Positions 1 to 12,160 of a stretch of 64,000 nucleotides of DNA are shown piece after piece (position 1 is the stretch's first letter; each line of letters opens with the position of its first letter). The stretch comes from Owenia fusiformis (taxonomy: Eukaryota > Annelida > Polychaeta > Sabellida > Oweniidae): positions 29,444,166-29,508,165 of the forward strand of contig CAIIXF020000011.1 of NCBI GenBank assembly GCA_903813345.2, in the 5' to 3' direction. The position numbers were made by a program, and so were the translations under genes. The notes beneath the pieces are model-generated. The model searched no databases, was not told the origin of the DNA, and saw only the letters and a program-made list of their open reading frames with translations.

Positions 1-176
1 ATGAGTGACTTGGAAATGTTGAACACCTCCCCTCAAAATGTGGACACCTTGGTCTAAATCTGAACACCTTGATCCAAATTTTGAACACCTTGGTTTAAAT
101 TTTATTACATCTTGCCAAATTTTGAACACCTCAAATTTTTCGCGCTCGCTACGCTCGCGTTTCAAACATCCGTCAA

Positions 177-177
<1 letters not shown>
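1..177. repeat. short tandem repeat, about 26 bp unit
   Basis: Diverged copies of a unit containing TTGAACACCTTG followed by an AAATTT-rich part recur about every 26 bases from the window edge to the G run. No coding sense is visible; frames through it are open only because the repeat lacks stops. Confidence 0.6.

Positions 178-217
<40 letters not shown>
178..217 (+). repeat. 40-base poly-G run
   Basis: Forty consecutive G residues. It would translate as poly-Gly, but there is no coding context around it. The length in the assembly is unlikely to be exact. Confidence 0.9.
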
Positions 218-218
<1 letters not shown>

Positions 219-560
219 GGTACGAAAAATCTCGAACGGAATGCGTGACATATACGTAATTCGCGTGAAAAGTCCGAACGAAATGCGTACATTTTTTTCC
301 GGCGTTCATATTTTTGCTGTGTAGACGATCTTTTTTAGAAATTGTTCTACAGAAACATTTTTGCTTGACAATTACCAGGTAAAATGCGTATTTGCGTGAC
401 ATTTTCTGTCACGCAAAAATAACTGGCGTGACTTCAAATTCTTCAGCAAATGCGTGACAAATACGCAAATTGCGGGACAGTTGACAGGCCTGCTGATTGT
501 ACAGTAGATGCAGCCCTTAGGATTTCTTCATCATAGCACTATTATGGCTGAGAGTGTTAT
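218..560. repeat. GCGTGAC-rich repeat with a perfect hairpin
   Basis: The motif GCGTGAC or its complement recurs about six times. At 391-417 there is a perfect 11-bp inverted repeat, TTTGCGTGACA and TGTCACGCAAA, with a 5-base loop. No gene is seen. This lies just 3' of the glycosyltransferase stop codon and could overlap its 3' UTR. Confidence 0.45.
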
Positions 561-1901
561 TTACTGTTTTCCTGATACTTGTGGTAGATTATTCAAGTAA
601 TGCCAGTTTAATGTGAGGACAGGATCAGAATGTTCATTCTTGAGTTTGAGCCATTCATCCAAACACTCCATTATAGCACTGTCTTGGAAAGCATCTATTT
701 TATTTGCGAAAATATTTGGTTGACTTGCTAACCAAGAGAAATCTTGGATTCCATACACACATACTGTTCTCACAAATTTGCCATGACATTTTTGAGGATC
801 CCACGCCCAAATAACTGCCCTTGACAGCTGGTGATTTTGATTGTGTCTAACAGTTACGTTCAAACGGCCTGGACCACTGTGGTGACGAATTAGAGTTGAC
901 CAAACAGTCTCTTCTGGGGCAGATGTATCATTTAACCAATCAATGAATTCCCCTGCTTCTTTGTCATTGAGAATATAATTCACGAATGATCGAGCGAAAA
1001 CCCCATATGCACTACCTTTGTACATTTCCCATTTCAAGTAAAATGGGTCTTTTTTCTCAGAGGTTGGTATCAAAGCATCTCCTTTATCATTTAATTTGAA
1101 TTTTGAGGCAAACCGCCATACGTTAGTGTGTGGGTATGATTCTATACTGCTCTTTCCATTAAGACGTCTTAGAATGTGTACAATTTCACGATTTGTCTTT
1201 AGAGGATACTCTTGCCCAACAACATTGAGATAATATTTCCAATCTACTGTTGAATTAACTAATTGTTTCATACATTGTAGATCAGACCTTACATGAGTGA
1301 TACTTGCATAAACCACATGTTCCAGATTTGATGCAATAAAAACGTTATCGAAACATCTCACAACACTTTTAACTGCATTATGGAAGCTTTCCGGTGAATT
1401 CATGTCAATGTAAATGCAGTAGATATTTTGACGAGCATAAACCTGTCGAAATAGCTTTTCAAATTGTAAAACTGATCTGTGTATTTTAAGTGCATAAGCA
1501 ATTGGAAACTGGATTTCATCCATGTGTGAATAGGAGTTGGAATATAAAACATCTTTGTAGGCTTTACAATCTTTTGTCATATTAAGAACCATACTGTTAA
1601 AGTCAGTTTCCTCAATATTTCCAAGATCAGCATTTGTAGTTTTCACAATTTTATCAGCTATATCAATAGCTGTTTTATTACCCTGCAGTATTCCCATACA
1701 GTTCAATCCATCTGTTCTGGACTTAACAATATTGCCATATGTCCTTACTGCCACTAATTCTAATTTGTCATCATTTTCATCGATGAGATTTTTTGTGAGA
1801 AACATCCAACTGTCACCTTCAAGATTGATTAAAACACAAAGACCTAGTATGCATAGAATCAACGCCAATATTATCCATTTTTTCTTCATGATGATCTGCA
1901 T
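561..1901 (-). CDS. Core-2 type beta-1,6-N-acetylglucosaminyltransferase (GT14 family)
   Basis: A 446-residue single-exon protein, the usual length for GCNT enzymes. It is a type II Golgi membrane protein: a short basic N-terminus (MKKK) and one hydrophobic helix at about residues 9-27, then a lumenal catalytic region. GT14 hallmarks are present in order: FPIAYALKIHRSVLQFE, IYCIYIDMNSPESFHNAV, the NVFIASN and VVYASITHVRSDLQCM blocks, WKYYLNVVGQEYPLKTN, LNG followed by ES, PEETVWSTL, and the C-terminal Cys-containing block WDPQKCHGKFVRTVCVYG. The family transfers GlcNAc in beta-1,6 linkage to O-glycan cores. The frame runs upstream to a TTG; ATG 1901 or ATG 1889 is the likely start. No frame break is seen. 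Which GCNT subtype, and so which acceptor, cannot be told here. Confidence 0.9.
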   Translation of the reverse strand: MQIIMKKKWIILALILCILGLCVLINLEGDSWMFLTKNLIDENDDKLELVAVRTYGNIVKSRTDGLNCMGILQGNKTAIDIADKIVKTTNADLGNIEETDFNSMVLNMTKDCKAYKDVLYSNSYSHMDEIQFPIAYALKIHRSVLQFEKLFRQVYARQNIYCIYIDMNSPESFHNAVKSVVRCFDNVFIASNLEHVVYASITHVRSDLQCMKQLVNSTVDWKYYLNVVGQEYPLKTNREIVHILRRLNGKSSIESYPHTNVWRFASKFKLNDKGDALIPTSEKKDPFYLKWEMYKGSAYGVFARSFVNYILNDKEAGEFIDWLNDTSAPEETVWSTLIRHHSGPGRLNVTVRHNQNHQLSRAVIWAWDPQKCHGKFVRTVCVYGIQDFSWLASQPNIFANKIDAFQDSAIMECLDEWLKLKNEHSDPVLTLNWHYLNNLPQVSGKQ

Positions 1902-2861
1902 TAAGTTATACAATTGTGCTAAAAACTCATATAAGCCTTTACATACAATAGTAATTTACTTAACTAAATATACAGGGTGGTGCAAACAAATGAAACCCTC
2001 TGATTTTAGAATAAGTTTTTAATTATTGTGGAATCTTTATGAATCCTTGGTAATAGCAACATATCCCTCAAATCCTTAAGAACAATTGTTTGAATAGGTC
2101 GATAGAATGCACTTAAATTAATCAATTTATGTTTACGTTATCAATGTCATTTAAAAAGTCCCCAAACATATTATTTTTATGTAAAATATTGATTAGCCAG
2201 TGTTACTTATTACTGTAATGGCCAATTACTTAACTGAATATACAGTGTTTCTTATTCATGAATATTTAATTCATAAATGTATATCCAGCTTCAAATAATG
2301 GAACCCATGTGTTTTAATGGACTGTTAATTTAACAATTTTACATACAAAAACAAGATAGTTTGACATTTGCAGAAATAATTTTTCAATTTCAATGAAACA
2401 ATTATAACATTTCAACAAAATTTTAGGTCACAACACTTTTTGGGGTTTGACTGACAAAATCAAATAAGAAAGTATAAAATAAAAAATTTATTATTTTTCC
2501 ATTTTCCAATGGTATATCACAATTTTTGGGAAAATAAAAGAATAAGCACTACACTTAATTAGTTACTCATATTGATTCATATTGATACATTTTATTGCCA
2601 GATTACAGGGTGACCACACAAAATTGAAAAATAAGAATTAAGAGATTCCAGAAAATCTACAGAGTTGAAACAAAAGAAAAAATATCTCTTTAATCAAATT
2701 TTCATCAATTTGAAAGATGTCAAAATGTCGCAATATATGAAGGGGATATGTCCAGGGTCTTGATGCAAGATGTAATTTTATGTATCAATGCAATATCATT
2801 TTTAGTTTTAGTAAAAAAGCTTTAATACAAGGCATATGTCTTGCAACTTGTATACAAGGCA
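1902..2861. other. Intergenic, mariner-end fragments
   Basis: No gene seen. The sequence is very AT-rich. Two TACAGGGTG-type ends, typical of Tc1/mariner terminal repeats, lie near 1971 and 2606 in the same orientation, so they are separate solo ends rather than one element. Confidence 0.4.
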
Positions 2862-3500
2862 TTAACATGACAAAATGTCACCACGTAATTGCGCACAATA
2901 TTATAAGTTCAATCTCAGTCAGATCTGAATTTCTGAGAGCTCTGTAGATGACCTTTTTACCCTGAGAATGTCATTGAAGGTGAAATCTCAAATCTAAAGT
3001 CAGATTTGAACTTCTGAAAACTTGTAGATGATTTTGAAAAAAAATTGGTCAATTTGGTTGGTCAGTTGCAAAAAGGCCTTTTTGACCTTGAGAAGATCAT
3101 TAAAGCTCAAATCTTTTTGACCTTGAGAATGTCGTCGAAGGTCAAATCTATAGTCAGATTTGAACTTTTGAGAACTTGTAGATGATTTTGAAAAATTGAT
3201 CAATTTGAAGCAAGTTGAAAAAAGACCTTTTTGACCTTTTTTACCATAAGAAGGTCATTGAAGGTCGAATCTTAAATCTAAAAATCAGATTTGAACTTCT
3301 CATAACTTGTAGATGATTTTTAAAAAAAAATTTGGTCAATTTGAAGCAAGTTGAAAAAAGACCTTTTTGACCTTTAATAACCTTTTTTACCTTAAAAAGG
3401 TCATTGAAGGTTAAATCTTAATTGTAAAGTCAGATTTGAATTCTTAAAACTTGTAGATGATTTTGAAAGAAACTGAAGTCAGCCTAAACAGTATTTGTTA
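2862..3500 (+). mobile_element. Satellite-carrying mobile element, copy 1 (cut by gap)
   Basis: It starts with the same ACATGACAAAATGTCACCAC end as the element at 39.07-40.59 kb, followed by about four diverged 130-150 bp units (markers GTAGATGATTTT, GAAGCAAGTTGAAAA, CCTTTTTGACC, AAGGTCATTGAAGGT). It then reaches the same right-hand unique part (AAACAGTATTTGTTA) exactly where the N run starts. Confidence 0.65.
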
Positions 3501-4000
3501 NNNNNNNNNNNNNNNNNNNNNNNNNNNNNNNNNNNNNNNNNNNNNNNNNNNNNNNNNNNNNNNNNNNNNNNNNNNNNNNNNNNNNNNNNNNNNNNNNNNN
3601 NNNNNNNNNNNNNNNNNNNNNNNNNNNNNNNNNNNNNNNNNNNNNNNNNNNNNNNNNNNNNNNNNNNNNNNNNNNNNNNNNNNNNNNNNNNNNNNNNNNN
3701 NNNNNNNNNNNNNNNNNNNNNNNNNNNNNNNNNNNNNNNNNNNNNNNNNNNNNNNNNNNNNNNNNNNNNNNNNNNNNNNNNNNNNNNNNNNNNNNNNNNN
3801 NNNNNNNNNNNNNNNNNNNNNNNNNNNNNNNNNNNNNNNNNNNNNNNNNNNNNNNNNNNNNNNNNNNNNNNNNNNNNNNNNNNNNNNNNNNNNNNNNNNN
3901 NNNNNNNNNNNNNNNNNNNNNNNNNNNNNNNNNNNNNNNNNNNNNNNNNNNNNNNNNNNNNNNNNNNNNNNNNNNNNNNNNNNNNNNNNNNNNNNNNNNN
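3501..4000. other. Assembly gap, 500 N
   Basis: Exactly 500 N, so probably a placeholder length. Its left edge is in a repeat element and its right edge is inside a thrombospondin type 1 exon. Confidence 0.98.
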
Positions 4001-4146
4001 AGTTTCACTAGAGTCACCGGGGCATGTCGGTGGTCCGTTCGGAACAGTGAGTTTCCTTCGTACTCTAGTTTTGTACTTCTTTCCAGGGCCGCATGTTGTT
4101 GAACATTTTCCATTTTGCCAAGGACCCCAGCCACTCCATACACAAC
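4001..4146 (-). CDS. Thrombospondin type 1 repeat exon (3' end lost in gap)
   Basis: One exon of the minus-strand TSP1-repeat gene. The acceptor TTAG lies at 4147-4150 and the exon starts in phase 1 as Gly-Cys-Val-Trp-Ser-Gly-Trp. WSGWGPW, CSTTCGPG, an RRKLTVPNGPPTCPGDSSET stretch and the expected cysteines are visible before the N run. TSP1 domains act outside the cell in adhesion and matrix binding, and carry C-mannosylated Trp and O-fucosylated Ser/Thr in the WxxW and CSxTCG motifs. In its 3' direction the gene continues into or past the gap. Confidence 0.85.
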
Positions 4147-4247
4147 CTAATGCTAGTAAATAAACGTCACAAGAGCCACAAAATAGATATAAAGCAGATA
4201 ATGGTAAAAATTGGAATAAGCACTTTTAACATAAACATATTCCTTAC

Positions 4248-4427
4248 CAAAACAAGAAAGTTGATCACAGTTGATATATCCAGTCTCGATAGATTCACCG
4301 GGGCACGTCGATGGTCCGTTCGGGACCGTAAGTTTTCTTCGCATTCTACTTATATATTTTTTGCCAGGTCCGCATGTTGTTGAACATTTTCCATTTTGCC
4401 AAGGACCCCAGCCACCCCATTCACAAC
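4248..4427 (-). CDS. Thrombospondin type 1 repeat exon
   Basis: A 180-bp exon, phase 1 in and phase 1 out, between acceptor CATTAG and donor GTAAGGA. It codes one complete TSP1 repeat: GCEWGGWGPW, CSTTCGPGKK, RRKLTVPNG, then CDQLSCFG. Two substitutions set it apart from the 28-29 kb copies (SRMRR, and IETGYIN before the final Cys pair), so it is an older duplicate. Confidence 0.88.
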
Positions 4428-7055
4428 CTAATGTTATAATGTTTCATTATACTCTGCAATCATCCAGATATGGTTAAATTGGCAAAAATCTAATTTATTT
4501 CAGAAAACAGTTCTGAGAGATGGTCACTAATCCCTTTTTAGATTGACAAAGAGAAAGAATGATGTAATATGCATATTGTATTTCTCGTAAAAATTATAAA
4601 TATCTTCTGTTAATGATATATTTATACATTGTTTGCTACATTTGTAAAATCAGGATCTACGTTGAATGGAAAAATCAGCTCCAGTAATCTCCAGAAAAAG
4701 TGAGTAGCTCCCATAATACTATCATATTCTATCGTATTCGGGGATTCCCCTTAGCCTTCCCATATGGTCTTACAAGCCTTATATGAATCTATCACATGAT
4801 ATTCAAAATGGCGGACAACGGTCAGTTGGATTCCTTTATTATGGTCAAAATGCCCTAATACGTAGAAAAAAGTAGTTTTCAAAAATGAATGTAGTCCCAA
4901 CACAATTGTGATCATGACGAGTCAGTAAGCTAGTATGTGGGCACAGTTATCATCTTTTTGCTATGACAACATGCCATTTCTTCTGGAAATGCGTTTATTT
5001 GGGTTATCTGTAGGAAAATTTTGAGTCAAGTGGCGTATTAATTTTGCCTTCATTTTTGTGAATTTTAATTTCTGTCGGCAGAGGGGGTAGTGTCACAATT
5101 GACCAATTATTTCAAAAAGTAAATGTTTAGCCCCTATTGAGTTTAGTGTCAAAATGTAGCTTAGACATAGCTTTAGAACCTCAGATAGGCCAGTGAGGTC
5201 ACATAAATCCATAACTCGAGAGAAAAAGTCAGGAGTTTGCCCTTTTGCCCATTGACTAATAAGGTGACGTGAATTAGGGCTGTTTGGCCTATTAAACAGC
5301 CCTAAACTGATAGTCACATGTGGAAATGACCAAAAATTTTTAAAACTACTCAGAATCGCCCAGAATTGAAGTTTATTAGTGTGAAACATATTCTGGACCG
5401 AGGCAAAAAGGGGAATTTTCATGAACAAATTTAATGTTTTTGCTGAATCAGCAGTTTTCGCTTTGACCCCAAAAAACACTGATTTTGACGATATTTGGCT
5501 ACAATTTCGTCCTTAATGACACCTAGATGTCATATATTGTTGTAAATTGGGAAGCCAATGAGTTGTTGTTCATAATAAAGATAGAATTTTCCATCTTATG
5601 GTTTCCAGCAAAGAATGAAGGTACATATCAGGGGTACAGTCAAAAATTGGTCAGTTTAGTGTCAATTTTTGATGTGTTTGTCCACTCTGAATGACTAAAT
5701 TCGAGCTAAAACTATCCCGAAAGTCCCAATTCTCTAGGCCAGAGTCAAAACTGATCAAATTTGTCATCATTTTTCAAATCAGGAGGTTGTTGAATGGAAT
5801 AAAGATATCCAAAAATTGATAATTTTAGTAAAATTTTGCCTAAGTAGGTCAAATTTGCCTAATTTTCTGGTTCACGGTTCAGTGATTTTGGCTAAAAATC
5901 GCAATATGCAATGAAATACTCAATTTCTTGACACGATATTGTAAAATTTCACCATCAGGCAGTAGATTTCATGATGTAAATGAAAAACTAGTCAAAATTA
6001 AAGGAAAACCATTGGGTTCTTGGGGAAATGACCCCAGGGGTAATAAAGTAGCCATATTTTTCATAATTGCTGTCGGAATATTCTTAAACTGCACAAAACT
6101 ACTTGAAAAACTCTAGTAAATTGGAAAAACGCAATTTCAAGCCAGAAATCATCCAACCATGTGGCTATTAGGTCCTATAAGCCTTATGTGGATCTAGCAC
6201 ATGGGTACCGCGTGACTGAATACGATGGCTGTACTTTGGGAGATCTCCCCCGCTGCGTCCTTTCCGAAGTGAGCAAATGGTAACCAACGTGAGTTACAAT
6301 AAATGGACGCTGATATCTTGAATATTAACCTCAGACCAATTGAAGTCCTTTATCAAAAAGTGCATTTTGATTTATGTAAGCGTTTTCGAATTTCATGTTA
6401 CGGTACTCACATCATGAGTTAAAGCGTCCCTTTGAATGTAACGTCATGAGCCTCGTCCTGGCTTTGATAAATGACTGATTCAGTAGAAACTGCGTTTCTG
6501 TTTTAATCTACAACTTGGTATTTAATGTATCAGTAAAGGGCCAACATTGAATTCAGAGCCACGTGAAACCTAGATATACAATGAAAATTTGGAGTGTAAA
6601 CTTTAAATTAAAATTAGACCCTATCACTATGTTCGAAATAAGGTTATTGCTTTATTAAGCAGACGATGATGAAAGACTGAAATGATTACTTTACTTTAAC
6701 GGGTCTTCCAAATATTTGCAATCATTAAATACGGATATATTGATAAACATTAAAGTTAAAGTGATATTGACAGCCATCATATGCTGTGATATCAACATAA
6801 AATATGTAGTTAATTATATAAACAACAATCATTATACAATATTTATTGAGTACATTCACACCCCTGAGGGTCAGGTACAAGAAAGTGCAGTACACAAAAA
6901 GAATATATATGATTTAACACTAGACTACTATATACTACATATAATATATGCTTACTACTGTAAAATGTAAAATATGTATTACTACAAAATGCTTTTTTTT
7001 GCGCAGCAGGAATTAGCCTTTCTAAATTAAGTATTCTAAAATTCGGAAGGCATCA
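4428..7055. other. Intron or intergenic stretch without recognised features
   Basis: About 2.6 kb of AT-rich sequence between TSP1 exons and a LINE fragment. I see no exon with good splice sites and coding sense. Open frames near 5.1-5.5 kb and 6.7-7.0 kb have low-complexity or hydrophobic translations and no context. Confidence 0.4.
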
Positions 7056-8166
7056 CTAATATATTTTGCAACCTTGATGCAATCTTGATTTATACAAGTT
7101 AAGAGGTATATAAATTGATTTGTTTGTGCTTTTGCCGTATTTATCAGACAATTCAGTTTGAAGTAATAATCTTTCATTTTGATATTTTTTACACTTCATC
7201 ATAAAATGTTCTTCATCATCAATACTATTGCAATGGACACACAGTCTTTCTTTAATTGGGGTTTTCTTTGGTTTTGTATATCTCCCTTGCTCAATTTGGA
7301 GGTTGTGCGCACTTATTCTCAAACGTGTTAAGTTTCTTCGCATATCAAGTCTGTCGATTATATTTAAATAATGTTCACATTTAAATTCTTTCTTGAGGGT
7401 TCTGTAGGTTCGTAGTTTATTGCCGTTATCATTTTTCCTAGTGTCAGTGTTTAATTTATTCTTCCAGTACCTGTCAAATTTTAGTTTAAGTAATGATGTA
7501 CATCTTAAGGTATCAATTGTAGAATCCACAGATTCAGAGCAATTTTCATTAATAGAGCAAATTATTGTGTTTACGTTTGAAACCCATGAGTTTTCTTCTA
7601 CAGTTCTTTGGAGCAGTCAAAAGCTGCCTTGATTAGAACATTTTTTGTATCTTTAATGTGATGTAAAAAGTTGAGAATTTGGCCAAATATACCTATAAAT
7701 AGTGGATATCTTCCAAGTTCCCCATAAACAGCCATATTAGTGGCCTTTCTACCAACTCCAAGTAGGAATTTGGAAAAGGATATGTTTAATTTTTCTGAGG
7801 GGAATTTGTTTTGGTTTAAGTATGCTTCTTCTAGGTTTGAACTGGATACTTTGTTAAGACTGAAAGGGGCCCATATTTCAGCCCCATATAGACAAATTGG
7901 TTTTATCATTTGATCAAACAGTTTAAGCCCAAGCTGTGGTTTTATATCACTCTGTTGAAGGCATCTTTTAAGTTGCCTTACTAGCTTTTTCATGTAGGTG
8001 TGTTTGAGCTGATATAAAGCTGCCTGATGCTCGAAATATCACACCAAGGTACTTGTATTTTTGTACACATTGAACTTGGAGTCTACCATATGAGAAATAG
8101 TCAGTGCAGAGATGCCCGTTTTTTGGAATTTAATTATCTTGGTCTTATTTATGTTGATATTAAGTT
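7056..8166 (-). pseudogene. LINE (non-LTR retrotransposon) 3' fragment
   Basis: The C-terminal part of a reverse-transcriptase polyprotein, read from right to left. In order: KTKIIKF, YLGV followed by F and GSF (RT motif E region, about 8.03 kb), then LFDQMIKPICLYGAEIWAP, FSKFLLGVGRKATNMAVYGE, RISAHNLQIEQGRY, and a Cys-His knuckle CVHCNSIDDEEHFMMKC with a stop at 7056. The frame is broken near 8.04 kb and again near 7.56 kb, and the copy is 5'-truncated next to a TA microsatellite. It is dead, and a typical 5'-truncated insertion. Confidence 0.85.
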
Positions 8167-8169
8167 TCC

Positions 8170-8189
8170 TATATATATATATATATATA
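8170..8189. repeat. (TA)n microsatellite
   Basis: About ten TA dinucleotides at the 5' truncation point of the minus-strand LINE fragment. Confidence 0.9.
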
Positions 8190-8224
8190 GAATAATTTTG
8201 ACAACCACTGTGCTTTGAATCATT

Positions 8225-8925
8225 GATAATCATTATGTATAGTGCTATTGACAACAGCTCAGGTATACAGTTATATTGGCAGTCCTAAGATACTAAATAT
8301 TAATAATAATTGTTCACAGTTATATTGACAATCATTCTGTACAGTTATCTTGACAACAATCATGTTCAGTGATATCCAAGTAGACAACCTCTATACGCAG
8401 TTATATTGACAATCATTCTGTAAAGTTATCTTGACAACCATTATGTTCAGTGAAATTGGTACATGTAGACAACCTCTATGTACAGTTATATTGACAATTA
8501 TAACATTCGGTTGTATTCTGCACAGTTATGTTTAAAATCATTATGTTCAGTGATATAGACAACAGATATACAGTAATTACTGTCAAGTTATATTGACAAT
8601 TATTACTTACAGTTATATTGACAATTATTTTGTACAGTTATATTGACAATCACTATGTACAGTAATATTGACAATCATTATTAACAGTCATATTGGCAAT
8701 CATTCTGTACAGTTATATTTACAACCATTGCGTTCAGTGATATTGACAGTCACTATGTACAGTTATATTGACAATCATTACTTACACTTACATCGACAAT
8801 CATTCTGGACATATTGACAACTATTTTGTTCAGATATATTGACAATCACTATTTGTAGAAGTATTTACAATCATAATGTACACTTATGTTGACAATTGTT
8901 GTGTTCGGTGATATTGGAGTGCACG
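8225..8925. repeat. Diverged minisatellite, TTATATTGACAATCATT family
   Basis: About 700 bp built from a roughly 24-26 bp unit (GTACAGTTATATTGACAATC and variants), often paired into about 50-bp dimers with TTCTGTAC and ATTATGTTCAGTG variants. No coding sense. Confidence 0.8.
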
Positions 8926-9040
8926 TTTGGAGGTTTCTATAAGACGTGGATGTCTGTGACAATGATGCTATTCTAACCTCTTCAATCTCCTAAAACATTT
9001 TGAAGATAAAATCTGGAAATCAAAAACGCCATATCATGTA

Positions 9041-9620
9041 CAGGGTGGTCAAAAACGGCAAACCTAATTTTTCCTCATATCTTTGTCATTTTTAGAAATT
9101 TGCTCTGATATTTGGCACACATGTACATCATTCAATTTCATACTAGACTGTATTATTTCATGAACATTGGACCGATAGTCGCAATCTTACAGCATTTTAA
9201 ACAAGGCGCCCCAATTTTTCAATATCGTGCTGTAGGCAAACCTGCACACATTTTCCAAACCTGTCAATGACAATACTGTATTCCTTAGCAAGTATGGCCT
9301 GAATGCCACATATGATCTTCATTTTGAGGTCAAACGTCTTTCTGGTGTTATTACCCTACACTCTATCCTTAGGGTATCCCTGCTGGTAAAGATTAAATTG
9401 AGCCATATCTGGGCTATGGGGTGCCCATTCATTGTCTGTTTTACTGATGTGATCATTGAAGTGGTCCCAAAGCCATTATTGTCCATCATTTGGTGTATTG
9501 GGTATGGGTCTGTCTTGTTAGATCCACTGTTGCTGCCTATCAACCCCCTGGGTTCACCTAAAGTCCCCAAGAAATCCATGAGAATCACAAAATAGAGTTT
9601 AATGTTGACAGTTATTGCAT
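9041..9620 (-). pseudogene. Tc1/mariner transposase remnant
   Basis: A TA followed by CAGGGTGGTCAAAAACGGC at 9039-9060 looks like a mariner terminus. Inward on the minus strand a broken frame reads WAPHSPDMAQFN then GYPKDRV, matching the mariner W-P-x-S-P-D-L block and the following L-W-G-x-x-K region, then a helical C-terminal part ending near CLQHDIEKLG. Several frameshifts; the other end is not recognised. Confidence 0.6.
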
Positions 9621-11959
9621 ATCCGTTGGTATCATCAAAAGTAAAGGACACTAAACTATGCATCTGTCATGGAGAGTTCCATTGCACTCAAAATAGTCGA
9701 GGTCAAGTGCATTCTCCTCATCCGATTCTTTTTGATACCGTGATCTGACCCAGCTGTACTGTTACTGTACATCCGTCAGTGGTGTGTGAACATATGCATT
9801 TCATCTTGAAGGAGGGTAATTAACTACACAATCAATAACTTTACTGTTCGTAGATGTTACCATTACAACTGATCTATATTTCGAAAATAAATGGAAGCAC
9901 TTGCACTTGGCCAGTTAGACAGGAAATTCAACATGTTGAGTTGAGGAAGAAAAAAAATCAAAAATCAAATGTTCAACGTTCTAAACTTGGCCTACATGGC
10001 CTAAAGCTATGCAAAAATACACTGTATCGACGCACTGTTCAGCGATTATGAAAGAATTTATCTTGTTTGAGATATATGAAGTGATCTTTCATCTTGAGAA
10101 TGTAGATCCTTTTGAATGAGAGCCAAAAACCGATCAGATTTTGATTTATTTTTAGGTCACTTTTTGTTCATCTACTTTGAACAGTTTTGACAAATCTAGG
10201 TCATGGCAGGAAATTGACTAATTTTGACTAAATAAACTTATACAATGGCTTGTAAAATATCATACTAAATAAATAAGTTAAATGATAATAGAGTTCAAAT
10301 AAATCGGGTGTAGCTTGAACTAGGAGGAAGAAAAATAAATGTATGTGATTTTTGTAACCAGGAAGTAAAGTTTACCGGTGGAATTTCATGCTAACGAGGA
10401 GTGATTGCATTTGTTACATACCGTCTGGACAGCTTCTAGGGCATCTCTGACTTTATTCTTGGTCCTCTTGTCCATCGGGCACCCATTCAATGCTCTCCCG
10501 TTTGCGAATTTTCACATTAGACTGGGATCAATTTAGGCTAAATTTTGTTTTTTACTTTCACTTCCGCAATGGGGAACATCGATTTTACGACTTCATCAAG
10601 AGAAGATTGAGGTGTTTGAGCCATGTAATAACGCAAATAGGAGTCCATGACATTTAATATACACAAAACACAACGTACAGATGTTTCTATTGAGCACATT
10701 TATTGACAACAATGTGCACCATAGTTTTACGACATTACCATAAAGTAGTTCTCGTATCATAACAATTAACCGATGACGTCTCGCTAGATTTGATTTAGTC
10801 CACCACGTCCTTAATATGGTGAGTCTGTATATGATTAAGGGGTCAATGGGTTACCATAGTAACAGAGCATAATAAACGCTAATAGTGTTGTGCATGTTCT
10901 GAAAACACTTATTTTATAACATGGAATATGATTCAACCCCAGCTTATATTGTGTGCTTCAATACCAAGAACACATCATCCAATATCCTAATATGGTAGAG
11001 TCTTAGACCATGAAATAATCCAGGTACAAGAGCCTAAGTTATATATATGGTACATCCTCAAGAGTACAAGACGAGTGCAGTCTCAAGAATCTATGGATAC
11101 ACTAAAAATTTCTTAAGGATGAATGTAATAAATAATTTAGGTAAAGGATTGCATGAAATGACATCTACCAACTATTTACATGCATTACCTTATGTTGCTA
11201 TGGCAACAAATAAGCAAAACATGTTTAAACTCGCCATACAAAATAATAACATATGTATCAATGACCCTTGTAAATATGATTCTGTCGACATGAGGTTATT
11301 TGAAAATATAATAACAAAATAACAAAAAGTGCCACGCCCACTTTGTGGTAAATCGAGCAGTAGTTTCATATATTTATCATGTTATCTTGTTGTAAACGCC
11401 TCTAATATGTATTAAGCTCAACTTTGCATTCATTTTGAAACATTAAACATGACAAGCTACCATCTCTTTGTAGAGGAACATTGAATTTATTCTCAATATT
11501 CACAATATCTAGCAATCAAATTGTGTTGTCATGGTAACCAATTGACCAATCAAGATCAAGATTCATGACATCTAACTATATATTGTTGCATGATTCCTTA
11601 AAATTTGAATGTGATTGGAGGAACACAACAGTAAATTTAAATGCTTATCAAAGTGCCCATCATAAAATAAGACCGGGGGTACAAGTAGTGATTTTTACAT
11701 ATTTTCCACACTATTTTACTGGAGTATATGTCTACTAAAATGGTATCAGACGTGTAGCTTAACAGAAAAATTTCTAAAACGTGTACTTTAGCGTGAACTT
11801 ACGAGTTCAGGTTCACGTATTGCACTTGAACGTGTAGCTAAACCTCTCTAGTATTTGCAATTTCAACTTGTTTTTGTCTTTAACACGCATAATTCAAGAT
11901 GTACCATCGGTGATTCACATTCAACTTTCCAGATTTGCTAGTAATATAACAATCCTTAC
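9621..11959. other. Long intron or intergenic stretch
   Basis: No gene with support. Open frames at 9.85-10.05 kb and 11.05-11.32 kb on the plus strand lack splice context and recognisable composition. Near 11.75-11.85 kb the words ACGTGTAGC and GTTCACGT recur, also found near 60.42-60.46 kb. Confidence 0.35.
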
Positions 11960-12160
11960 CATGGCAGGGATGTTGGTCACAGTTTTGGGATTCAATGTCA
12001 ATGGAAATATCGATGCTTTCTTTTGTTTTGGTTTTCCTGTTGCTCTCCTTTGTTTTGGATTTCTTTTTGATTCGTTGTCTCTGCCTATACCTCTTTCCAT
12101 GACCACATGTAGTGTTACATGGGCTCCAATCGCTCCAGGATTCCCAGCTACTCCATTGAC
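11960..12160 (-). CDS. Thrombospondin type 1 repeat exon with basic insert
   Basis: A 201-bp exon, phase 1 in and phase 1 out like the other TSP1 exons, between acceptor CTTAAAG and donor GTAAGG. It codes GQWSSWESWSDWSPCNTTCG, then a long Lys/Arg-rich stretch (KRYRQRQRIKKKSKTKESNR), then CDQHPCHG. The Trp ladder, CNTTCG and the closing Cys pair define the domain, but the middle is a highly charged segment unlike the conserved RRKLTVPNG of the other copies. It belongs to a different, more diverged repeat of the same gene or to a neighbouring TSP1 gene. Confidence 0.75.

Noticed and set aside
3457-4163. Open frames on both strands across 3501-4000
   Set aside because: They consist almost wholly of N; only the TSP1 part at 4001-4146 is real.
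8225-8925. CRISPR-like array
   Set aside because: The repeat is a continuous diverged minisatellite without unique spacers, in an animal genome.
9319-9663. 114-codon minus-strand protein
   Set aside because: The mariner motifs are in a different frame of the same strand; this frame is incidental.
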